Positions 8,392-15,765 of a stretch of DNA of 64,000 bases are shown here, one piece after another; position 1 is the stretch's first letter; each line of letters starts with the position of its first letter. The notes beneath the pieces are model-generated. The model did no database searches. It worked only from the letters and a program-made list of their open reading frames with translations, and was not told the origin of the DNA. The stretch is from Streptomyces huiliensis. GTDB taxonomy: Bacteria; Actinomycetota; Actinomycetes; Streptomycetales; Streptomycetaceae. The position numbers and the translations under genes are program-made. The stretch covers positions 50,736 through 114,735 of the forward strand of contig NZ_JAIQLH010000002.1 in assembly GCF_020037025.1 (NCBI RefSeq), given 5' to 3'.

Positions 8392-9432
8392 ATGACACAG
8401 GCCGACGCCGCCGCCCGGGCGCAACTCGTCCGGCTCACGTACGGCTACATGACCTCGCAGATGATCCGTACGGCGGTGGAGCTGCGGATTCCCGAGCTGT
8501 TGCGGGACGGGCCGCGGGACAGCGTCGAACTGGCGTCGCTGTCCGGCACCCACCCGCCCTCGCTGCACCGGCTGCTTCGCGCCCTGGTGGCCTTCGGTGT
8601 GCTGACGGAACCGCGGCCCGCAACGTTCGCCACGGCGCCCATGGGGACGCTGCTGGACCACTCCGCACCCGGCCGGCTCACCGACATCGCCGGGTTGTTC
8701 TGCGGCTCGGAGTTCTGGCAGTCCTGGTCCCGGCTGACCCACAGCATCACCACGGGCGAAGCGGCCTTCGACACCTTGCACGGCACCGACTTCTACTCGT
8801 ACATCGCGGACAATCCGCGATTCGCCCATGCCTTCCGTTCCGCCATGGCCGCCAACGCCGCCTTCGAAGCACCGTTCATCGCGGACGGCTACGACTTCTC
8901 CCCGTACCGCACCCTCGTGGACGTCGGCGGAGGGGACGGCACGCTGCTGGCCGCACTCCTGGAGCGCCACCCGGGCGTGCGCGGCATCGTGCTGGAGACC
9001 CCGGCGATGGCCGAGCGGGCGCGGGAGCGGCTGGCGGAGGTGGGGCTCGCCGGGCGGACCGAGGTGGTGGCGGGGGACTTTTTCGACAAGGTGCCCGAGG
9101 ACGGTGACGGCTACCTCCTCAAGAGCGTCCTGCACAACTGGAACGACGCACGGGCCGTCGACCTGTTGCGAACCTGCCGGGCCTCGATGGACGCCTCCGA
9201 CAGCTTGCTGATCATCGAGCCGGTGTTGCCGTCGGCGGCAAGCGAGTCGGTGTGCGTCGAGACGGCGTTCAGCGATCTCAACATGCTGGTGCTGACAGCG
9301 GGCGGCTTCGAGCGAACGGAGGCACAACTGCGGCACGTCTTGGGCACGGCCGGCTTCGAGGCGGCCGAAATCTCCCCGGTCATCGAGGCGACGGACTTTC
9401 GCGTCGTCCGGGGACGGCCGGTGCCTCGATGA
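8392..9432 (+). CDS. SAM-dependent O-methyltransferase (plant-type/actinomycete small-molecule family)
   Basis: A 346-residue methyltransferase with an N-terminal winged-helix dimerisation domain (residues 10-100, including LSGTHPPSLHRLLRALVAFG) and a Rossmann domain with VDVGGGDGTLLAALLERHP at about residue 178. The catalytic His region is LKSVLHNWND and the closing motif is LLIIEPVLP. GAAGGAG precedes the ATG at 8392; the frame upstream is a shadow. Relatives methylate phenolic hydroxyls of natural products, including aromatic aminophenols. A free phenol is available in 3,4-AHBA-derived intermediates or in a product of the downstream FAD monooxygenase. Its stop overlaps the aspartokinase start (ATGA), so the two are coupled. 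Confidence 0.88.
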   Translation: MTQADAAARAQLVRLTYGYMTSQMIRTAVELRIPELLRDGPRDSVELASLSGTHPPSLHRLLRALVAFGVLTEPRPATFATAPMGTLLDHSAPGRLTDIAGLFCGSEFWQSWSRLTHSITTGEAAFDTLHGTDFYSYIADNPRFAHAFRSAMAANAAFEAPFIADGYDFSPYRTLVDVGGGDGTLLAALLERHPGVRGIVLETPAMAERARERLAEVGLAGRTEVVAGDFFDKVPEDGDGYLLKSVLHNWNDARAVDLLRTCRASMDASDSLLIIEPVLPSAASESVCVETAFSDLNMLVLTAGGFERTEAQLRHVLGTAGFEAAEISPVIEATDFRVVRGRPVPR

Positions 9433-10748
9433 CGACGGCGCCGGTACCGTCCAGGACGTCGAGCAGCGCCGCCGAGAACGTGTCGGGGCGCTGCCGGGGC
9501 CTGGTCGTCCACAAGTACGGCGGCAGCTCGCTGGCCGCACCTGCGCAGGTGCGGCGTGCGGCCCAGCGGATCTCCGCGGCAATGAAGCGAGGTGTGCGGG
9601 TGGTGGTCGTAGTCTCCGCACAAGGTGGCACCACAGATGGGCTCCTGGCCGCGATGAACCACTTGACAGAGCACCGGTCCCCGGGTGACGCGGTGCTGCG
9701 GGAGATCGACCAGTTGCTGGCCACGGGTGAGATCGCCTCGGCCGCCCTGATGGCCGCAGCCCTGCACGCGCGCGGCACCCCCGCGCAGTCCCTGACCGGG
9801 GGACAAGCGGGTTTGCGCGCACTGGGGCGGCACGGCGCCGGGCTGATCGACCGGCTGGCGCCGGGACGCATCCTGAGCCTTCTGGACGCAGGGGTGGTCC
9901 CCGTGGTGGCCGGGTTCCAGGGCGTCAACTCCAGCGGTGACACGGTGACGCTCGGCCGCGGCGGCTCCGACACGACCGCCGTCGCGCTGGCGGCCGGGCT
10001 GGGAGCCGAACGCTGCGAGATCTACACCGATGTCGCCGGGGTGTACAGCGCCGACCCGCGGGTGGTCGCCGCACCCCGGCTACTGCCGCGAATACCGGTC
10101 GATGTGATGGCCGAGATGGCGTTCACCGGCGCGCGGGTGCTGCACTCGCGCGCCGTGGAACTGGCCGCCCTGCACGCGGTCCCCACCGTCGTGCTCAGCT
10201 CCTGCACGGAAGGACCAGGAACGGTGATCACCGGTACGTACGAGACGGCCTTGGAAACGGCTCCGGTCACCACCGCTGTCACCCATGACGCGGACGTGGC
10301 GCGGGTACTTGTGCGGTGCCCCGTGTCGGAGCCGGACCCGACACCCGAGATCCTGGGTCTGCTCGCCGAGTTCGCGCTGCCCGTGGACTTGGTGGCCCGT
10401 TCCGGCCCCCAAGAGCAGGAGTTCCGGATGGGTTTCTCCACCCGGCGCAGTGCATTGGGCGCCGCGCGGCCGGCCCTGGCGCGGCTGGTCGGCACGCTCG
10501 GCGGACGGTTGCGCATCGACGAGGAGGTCGGCAAGGTGACCATCGTCGGTGCCGGGCTGCTCAGCAGGCCCGAGTGCACCGTACGTATGCTCAGGGCGCT
10601 GGCCGAGACAGACATTCCCACCACCTGGATCCTCACCTCGCAGCTCCGGGTTTCCGCACTGGTCCCGGTCAGCCGCCTCGAAGAGGCTGTACGCGCCCTC
10701 CACACGGCCTTCGGGCTCGACGCGCGTGCCGAGCCGTGCCCAGGCTGA
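9429..10748 (+). CDS. Cluster-situated aspartokinase, probably feedback-insensitive
   Basis: A 439-residue aspartate kinase. The N-terminal motif HKYGGSSLA is at about residues 27-35, with GFQGVNSSGDTVTLGRGGSD and YTDVAGVYSADPR in the kinase domain, followed by paired ACT domains. The start overlaps the methyltransferase stop; a GTG at 9480 is a shorter alternative. The enzyme phosphorylates aspartate, the first step towards the aspartate semialdehyde used by the GriI-type aldolase at the other end of the cluster. No semialdehyde dehydrogenase is present, so the housekeeping enzyme must serve. In the first ACT domain, the segment that in Corynebacterium reads LQNVSS...TDITF is VARSG...FRMGF. 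Positions Ser301 and Thr311 there are classic sites of lysine-plus-threonine deregulation. This suggests reduced feedback control, which is inference. Confidence 0.9.
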   Translation: MTTAPVPSRTSSSAAENVSGRCRGLVVHKYGGSSLAAPAQVRRAAQRISAAMKRGVRVVVVVSAQGGTTDGLLAAMNHLTEHRSPGDAVLREIDQLLATGEIASAALMAAALHARGTPAQSLTGGQAGLRALGRHGAGLIDRLAPGRILSLLDAGVVPVVAGFQGVNSSGDTVTLGRGGSDTTAVALAAGLGAERCEIYTDVAGVYSADPRVVAAPRLLPRIPVDVMAEMAFTGARVLHSRAVELAALHAVPTVVLSSCTEGPGTVITGTYETALETAPVTTAVTHDADVARVLVRCPVSEPDPTPEILGLLAEFALPVDLVARSGPQEQEFRMGFSTRRSALGAARPALARLVGTLGGRLRIDEEVGKVTIVGAGLLSRPECTVRMLRALAETDIPTTWILTSQLRVSALVPVSRLEEAVRALHTAFGLDARAEPCPG

Positions 10749-10778
10749 GAAAAGCCCTCTTCCCGGCACGGTACCGCG

Positions 10779-10810
10779 GTGGGCCCGCGAAGATCACGCG
10801 GGCCCACTTT
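10779..10810. terminator. Bidirectional hairpin between aspartokinase and exporter genes
   Basis: A perfect 11-bp stem (10779-10789 with 10797-10807), a 7-base loop and TTT after the stem on the plus strand, between two convergent genes. Confidence 0.75.
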
Positions 10811-10821
10811 CCTGTGTGGGC

Positions 10822-12642
10822 TCAATGTCCGGGCTGCACCGCATCGTTGCCCGGCCGGTCGGCCCCTTCACCGGCCGGCCCTCCCACCGGGTCGGCCACC
10901 CCTTCCTCGGCGCCCGGGGCGTTCCCGGCGTCCCCCGCGGTGCCGAGAGATGACGCCGCCTCCGAGGGCTCTCCGCCCCGCGGAAGCAGCGCGGTCAGGG
11001 CTGTGACGACGACCAGCAGGCCGACGCTCCACCACAGGGTGCGCCGCATGGCATCGGTATAGGTGTGAGCGCTGGCCTCCTCGGCGGCTCGGGCCAGCGC
11101 CCGGCCGACCTCGGGCCGGGCGTCCGCCGGGACAGCCGCCGGCGCCTCAGGGCAGTCGCGTCGAACGGCCGCGCCCTCCTGGGCGGCCATCCGCCGCTCG
11201 TGGCAGGCGTCGAAGCGGCCGACCACCCGGTCCTGAGCCGCACCGACGACGGAGGCCGCCCGCAGATCGCTCCGAAGCCGGGAGTGAACGGCTTCGGAGC
11301 CCGAGCTCGCCTGAGAGCCGACCGCGCCGAAGAACAGGACGCCGATGAGGGCGATGCCCACGACACCGCCCGCCTGCATCACCGCGTTGAAAACGCCGGA
11401 TGCCGCGCCGGCGTCCGAGCCCGGCACCTGAAGCAGGCTGACGTTGGTGGCTTTGGCCATCACGAGTCCCATACCGAGGCCACCTACGAGCAGGGAAGGG
11501 ATCAGATACCAACCGCTCATGCTGGTACCGGCGAGCTGAATGGTGCCGATCAGCATCAGCAGGCCGCCGACCATACCGACGGCTCCCAGCGTGACCAGCA
11601 CCCGCTTGGGTGCCGTACCGGCGTTGCTGACGACGACAGCGGCGAGGGTGACACCGACCGGCCAGGGGAGGCTGGTGGCGCCGGCGGCCAGCGGTGAGTA
11701 CCCCAGACCTTGCTGGAGGTAGAGGGTCAGGATCAGGAAGAAGCCGATGACGGCGGTGAGGAAGGTGAGCATCACCACGAGCCCGGCGTTGAACCCGCGC
11801 AGCCTGAAGAGCGTGGGCGGAACCAACGGTGAGCCATCCGCCGCCTGTTTGCGTCGCTGCCACAGGGCGAAGATTCCCAGCACCGGGACGGCTGCGACCA
11901 TCAGGGCCCATCCCCAGCCCGGCCAGCCGAGCTCGCGGCCTTGAAGCAGCGGGTAGAGCACGGCCAGTAGAGCGCAGGTGATCAGGACGACGCCGAACGG
12001 GTCGAGCCGAAGGGGCCGTTCGCTGCGGCTCTCCGGCAGCAGTCGCAACGCCATGACGGAGGCACAGACACCCACGGGCAGATTGACCAGGAAGATGGGC
12101 CGCCAGTCGAGCCCGAACAGATCGGCCTTCAACAGCAGTCCGCCCAGGATGGGGCCGCTGACATTGGCGGTGCCCGCGATCATGCCGTACAGGGCGAAGG
12201 CGCCACCGCGCTTGGCGGGAGGAATGGTGGCCGAGATGATCGAGAGGACTTGCGGCACCATCATGGCCGCCATGACGCCCTGGACGACGCGTCCGGTGAT
12301 CAGCATGCCCGGGGAGACGGCGACCCCGCATAACGCGGAGGCGAGGGTGAAGCCCGCCATGCCAAACAGAAACAGCCGACGGCGGCCGAAGATGTCGCCG
12401 AGCCGGCCTCCGGTGATGAGCATGAGGGCGAAGGGCAGGGTGTAGCCGATCAGGGACCACTGGATGGCCGAGTTCGACGCCCCAAGGTCGCCCTGAATGG
12501 CGGGGATGGCCACGTTGACGATGTTGGCGTCCAGCACGTCCACGAAGACGGCGATGAGGACGACGGCGATGACAGCCTGCGGATTCCCTCCCCGTGCCGG
12601 GATGCCCGGCGGCACGTCGGCCGCCACTGCTTCATTGCTCAT
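10822..12642 (-). CDS. MFS DHA2-family drug exporter with a TTA codon
   Basis: A 606-residue, 14-helix DHA2 transporter (EmrB/QacA type). Landmarks are LDANIVNVAIPAIQGDLGAS in helix 1, the GRLGDIFGRRRLFLFG loop, GRVVQGVMAAMMVPQ in helix 4 and GPILGG in helix 5. CTCGGAGG precedes the ATG at 12642. Between the last two helices there is an unusually long charged loop of about 90 residues (GSEAVHSRLRSD through EEASAHTYTDAM). Leu104 is encoded by TTA (12331-12333), so export, like activation, may depend on bldA. The gene is divergent from a marR gene with a palindrome between them, the usual layout for product-responsive efflux. Likely substrate: the cluster product. Confidence 0.9.
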   Translation of the reverse strand: MSNEAVAADVPPGIPARGGNPQAVIAVVLIAVFVDVLDANIVNVAIPAIQGDLGASNSAIQWSLIGYTLPFALMLITGGRLGDIFGRRRLFLFGMAGFTLASALCGVAVSPGMLITGRVVQGVMAAMMVPQVLSIISATIPPAKRGGAFALYGMIAGTANVSGPILGGLLLKADLFGLDWRPIFLVNLPVGVCASVMALRLLPESRSERPLRLDPFGVVLITCALLAVLYPLLQGRELGWPGWGWALMVAAVPVLGIFALWQRRKQAADGSPLVPPTLFRLRGFNAGLVVMLTFLTAVIGFFLILTLYLQQGLGYSPLAAGATSLPWPVGVTLAAVVVSNAGTAPKRVLVTLGAVGMVGGLLMLIGTIQLAGTSMSGWYLIPSLLVGGLGMGLVMAKATNVSLLQVPGSDAGAASGVFNAVMQAGGVVGIALIGVLFFGAVGSQASSGSEAVHSRLRSDLRAASVVGAAQDRVVGRFDACHERRMAAQEGAAVRRDCPEAPAAVPADARPEVGRALARAAEEASAHTYTDAMRRTLWWSVGLLVVVTALTALLPRGGEPSEAASSLGTAGDAGNAPGAEEGVADPVGGPAGEGADRPGNDAVQPGH

Positions 12643-12664
12643 GCGGTGTACCTCCGAGGGCAGC

Positions 12665-12690
12665 AGTATTAAATTAGTTCCTAAGATACT
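12665..12690. promoter_or_regulatory. Candidate MarR operator in the exporter/marR divergent promoter
   Basis: The 73-base divergent spacer is unusually AT-rich. It contains the perfect inverted repeat TTAGTTCCTAA (12674-12684) flanked by AGTAT (12665-12669) and ATACT (12686-12690). This is a plausible site for the adjacent MarR protein to control both genes. Confidence 0.5.
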
Positions 12691-12715
12691 TACGACGTGA
12701 GGAAGTTCAACGGCT

Positions 12716-13207
12716 ATGGGCCACACAGAACATCCCGTGAGCCGGCCGCGTCGCCAGGAGCTGACCCGGTCGATCTACCGGGAGGCGCGTACGGTAGCCA
12801 CGCGCCAGGCACTGGCCGACCAAGCCGTCGCCGCACGGCTTGGCATCGGCGGCACCGACCTTCTGTGCCTGGGGGTGCTCGACCACGCAGGCCCCCTCAC
12901 CGCGGGCCGCCTGGCGGAACTGACCGGGCTGACCACGGGGGCGGTGACGGGCATCGTGGACCGCCTGGAGCAGGCCGGGTTCGCCCGCCGCGCCAAGGAC
13001 CCGACCGACCGCCGCAAGGTGATCATCCATCCTGAGAAAACCCAGCGGGAGCGGACCGGCGCCCTCTACTCTCCCGTCCTCGACGCGCTGGACGCCTGGT
13101 GCAGGGCACACTCCGAGGAAGAACTCGACACGGTCCTGAGCTACCTGCGCTCCTTCGGTGAGGCCCTGCCTCGACTCACCGCGCAGCTGCGCAAGCGCCC
13201 GGACTGA
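12716..13207 (+). CDS. MarR-family transcriptional regulator
   Basis: A 163-residue MarR-type winged-helix protein. The recognition region GRLAELTGLTTGAVTGIVDR lies at about residues 64-83, followed by the beta-wing motif DPTDRRKVIIH, which is highly characteristic. The ATG at 12716 has AGGAAG about ten bases upstream; GTG at 12743 is a shorter alternative. It is divergent from the DHA2 exporter across an AT-rich palindrome. The FAD monooxygenase gene follows 120 bases downstream on the same strand. MarR repressors of this layout usually sense the exported phenolic compound and derepress the pump. It could also influence the monooxygenase-amidohydrolase-ligase genes by readthrough. Confidence 0.88.
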   Translation: MGHTEHPVSRPRRQELTRSIYREARTVATRQALADQAVAARLGIGGTDLLCLGVLDHAGPLTAGRLAELTGLTTGAVTGIVDRLEQAGFARRAKDPTDRRKVIIHPEKTQRERTGALYSPVLDALDAWCRAHSEEELDTVLSYLRSFGEALPRLTAQLRKRPD

Positions 13208-13330
13208 GCCACCGGCACATCCGACCCGCGCCCCGGCGTCGCACCCCGCGGGAGCGCGGCGCCGAGCTCACGCGATTCCGTGACGCGATCGCGCCATGTG
13301 CGGCGCGCACGCCCCCGGCAGAGTGCCGAC

Positions 13331-14968
13331 ATGGAAAACCGGCATGCTTCGGCCGCACAGCCCTTCCCGGTCCTGATCGTCGGGGCCGGACCTGTCGGCT
13401 CGACTCTCGCACTGGAACTGGCGCACCACGGGGTCGCCTGCCTCCTCGTCGAACGGCACGGCGCCCCCTCGCCCCACCCGAAAATGGATTTCGTCAACGG
13501 TCGGAGTATGGAACTGTTCCGCCGACTGGGCGTGGCCGACGCCGTCCGTGACGTCGGGGTACCGGCCTGCCATTCGTTTAACTTCCAGTGGTTCCGCACC
13601 TTCGCCGAACCACCCGTCGAGGAGTGGACGCACCCCTCCGTAAGCGAGGTGTTCGCCCGCATCGCCGCCGTCAACGACGGGACGGCACCGCTGGAGCCCT
13701 ACCAGCGGCTGCCCGGCAACGTCCTGGAGGAACTGCTGCGCCGGCGGGCCGGTGCGCAGCCGCTGGTGGAGCTGCGCACCAACACCTCCCTCCGGGAGCT
13801 CGCCCCGCAGCCGGACGGCACCGTCGCCGCGACCCTCACGGACATGGCGACCGGCGAGGAATACGAGGTCGCCGCCCGGTACGTGGTCGGCTGCGACGGC
13901 GCCAACAGCACGGTCCGACGCGGCACCTCCATCAGTGTGCCCACCATCGGGCCGGAGACCGACCACTACGACGTCTACTTCCGCAGCACCGATCCACGGC
14001 TGCGCCCACACGGCAGGTTTTTCCTGGGCATCTCCGCGAAAGGCGCCACGCTGGTCTCCCGCGACGAACGGGACACCTGGACCGCGTTCTTTCCGGTCCT
14101 GGAGGACACCGACATCGAGCGCGACCCCATCGGGGTGCTCAGCCGCCGCCTGGGCACGCACATCACCGTCGAGGAAATCCTCAAGGTCACCCGCTGGCGG
14201 GGCCGCATGGGCGTGGCCGACCGCTACCGGGAGGACCGCGTCTTCCTCGCCGGCGACGCCGCGCACGAGTTCTACCCCATGGGAGGGCACGGCGCGAACA
14301 CCGGGCTGGGCGACGCCGTGGACCTGGGCTGGAAGCTGGCCGCGGTGCTGCGCGGCTGGGGCGGCCCGGCGCTGCTGGACTCCTACGAGACCGAGCGGCG
14401 ACCCGTCGCGCTGTTCAACCGGGAGATGTGCTTCAACCTCCTGGAGGTGTGGCAGCGCTTCCCGCAACTGACCGCGGCCGGCGTACCCGACAGTCATTTG
14501 GCGGGCTACCTGGCCCAGGAGCGGTTTCAGATCGAGAACACCGGCATCCACTTCGGCTACCGCTACGGCTCCTCGCCCCTTGTTCTCACCGAGGACGTCG
14601 GCAGCGACCCGCCCCCCGACTGGCGGTGGACCGGCATTACCCCGTCCACTTGGCCTGGCAGCCGTCCGCCAAGCGTACGGCTGCCGGACGGCACACCGCT
14701 GTTCGACCGGCTCGGCCGGGAGTTCACGCTCGTGGACTTCTCGGGCAAGGGTCTGGGCCGGGAGGCCGTTCCGGCCGCGGACAAGCGCGGCCTGCCTCTG
14801 GACGTGCTCAGCATCGACGACGGGCACGCGCGTGGAGTGTGGGAATGCGACCTGGTGCTGGTCCGCCCCGACCAGCACGTCGCCTGGCGCGGCGACGCAC
14901 CGCCGACCGACTGGGGCAAGATCTTCGACTTGGTCAGCGGCCATACAGTCGGCGAGCAGGCCTCATGA
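13331..14968 (+). CDS. FAD-dependent aromatic monooxygenase (class A, PHBH/PheA-like)
   Basis: A 545-residue flavoprotein hydroxylase. VLIVGAGPVG with GxGxxG at residues 18-23 binds the ADP of FAD, the DG motif is in VVGCDGANSTVRR, and the GD motif is in VFLAGDAAHEFYPMGG. An extra C-terminal domain beyond residue 400 resembles those of polyketide and phenol hydroxylases. The start is uncertain: the ATG at 13331 has a poor ribosome-binding site and GTG at 13280 is possible; 13331 begins closest to the conserved fold. Such enzymes hydroxylate, or oxidatively decarboxylate, hydroxybenzoates using NAD(P)H and oxygen. In this context 3,4-AHBA or a derivative is the expected substrate; replacing its carboxylate by hydroxyl would create an electron-rich acceptor for C-ribosylation. 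The stop overlaps the next start (ATGA). Confidence 0.87.
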   Translation: MENRHASAAQPFPVLIVGAGPVGSTLALELAHHGVACLLVERHGAPSPHPKMDFVNGRSMELFRRLGVADAVRDVGVPACHSFNFQWFRTFAEPPVEEWTHPSVSEVFARIAAVNDGTAPLEPYQRLPGNVLEELLRRRAGAQPLVELRTNTSLRELAPQPDGTVAATLTDMATGEEYEVAARYVVGCDGANSTVRRGTSISVPTIGPETDHYDVYFRSTDPRLRPHGRFFLGISAKGATLVSRDERDTWTAFFPVLEDTDIERDPIGVLSRRLGTHITVEEILKVTRWRGRMGVADRYREDRVFLAGDAAHEFYPMGGHGANTGLGDAVDLGWKLAAVLRGWGGPALLDSYETERRPVALFNREMCFNLLEVWQRFPQLTAAGVPDSHLAGYLAQERFQIENTGIHFGYRYGSSPLVLTEDVGSDPPPDWRWTGITPSTWPGSRPPSVRLPDGTPLFDRLGREFTLVDFSGKGLGREAVPAADKRGLPLDVLSIDDGHARGVWECDLVLVRPDQHVAWRGDAPPTDWGKIFDLVSGHTVGEQAS

Positions 14969-15765
14969 CCCGGGCCGCGACACCGGCCGTGACGGCGGCG
15001 CGCCTGCCCGGCGGCGGTCCGGTGGCCGACTTCCGGGTACGTCTGCGCCCCGGCGCGGACGCCGCTGACACGTTGCTGGCCGTCATGGACGCACACGGCA
15101 TCCGGTGGGCGGTCGCCACCGCCGGTGGCACGCTTCCGTTGGAGCGGATTTCCCGCCAGTTCCTCAAGGGCGGCGGTGTTCGGGAGAATGCCGACAACGC
15201 GGGACTGCTGGCTGCCTGCGAGGCCTTCCCCGACCGTTTGGTGCCCTGTTACTTCGCCAACCCGCACCATCCGGCGGCGTACGCCGGACAGGCCGGGCGG
15301 TACGCCGCGGTGGAGATCTCCCCCGCGGTGCACGGGGTACCGTTGACCGACCCGCGCACCGCGGCCCTGGTGGAGACAGCGGCACACGCGGGGCACAGCG
15401 TCTACACCGTCTGCCTGCCCCTGCCAGGCTGTGGCGTGGCCGACCTGGTGCGTCTCGCCGCCGACTTTCCCTCAGTGTCCTTCGTCCTCGGCCACCTGGG
15501 CATCGGCAATATCGACGTGTACGGCATCGAGCTTGTGCGCCGGTGCCGCAACGTGCTGGTGGAGACCTCCGGCGGCTACACCGTCACCCTCCGCGCCGCG
15601 CTGGAGTTGCTCGGCCGCACGCGCGTGGTGTTCGGTTCCGAGCATCCCCTGCAGGACCCCGGCGTCGAGCTGGCCAAGTTCGCGGCGCTCGGCCTGGACG
15701 CCGCCACCGTGGCCCGGACCACTTGGGAGAACGCCCATCACATCCTCGGGAAGGAGTTCTCATGA
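14965..15765 (+). CDS. Amidohydrolase-2 (ACMSD-like) TIM-barrel protein lacking the HxH metal motif
   Basis: A 266-residue protein with the amidohydrolase_2 pattern of strands: SFVLGHLGIGNI near residue 175, the strand VLVETSGGYT, and VVFGSEHPLQDP near 220, matching the family's GSDYPH segment. In active family members the first strand reads D/xHxH; here it reads ADFRVRLRPG, so both histidines are arginines, and the late Asp is Glu. Metal-dependent hydrolysis or decarboxylation is therefore doubtful. The start overlaps the monooxygenase stop and the stop overlaps the AMP-ligase start, so the three form a tight unit. Amidohydrolase-fold proteins act with acyl-activating enzymes in Streptomyces benzoxazole pathways (nataxazole, A33853), where they close the oxazole ring. 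A related role is inferred. Confidence 0.78.
   Translation: MTRAATPAVTAARLPGGGPVADFRVRLRPGADAADTLLAVMDAHGIRWAVATAGGTLPLERISRQFLKGGGVRENADNAGLLAACEAFPDRLVPCYFANPHHPAAYAGQAGRYAAVEISPAVHGVPLTDPRTAALVETAAHAGHSVYTVCLPLPGCGVADLVRLAADFPSVSFVLGHLGIGNIDVYGIELVRRCRNVLVETSGGYTVTLRAALELLGRTRVVFGSEHPLQDPGVELAKFAALGLDAATVARTTWENAHHILGKEFS

Noticed and set aside
13588..15765. A 725-residue frame covering the amidohydrolase
   Set aside because: Its first two thirds are the shadow of the FAD monooxygenase; the real start overlaps the monooxygenase stop at 14965.
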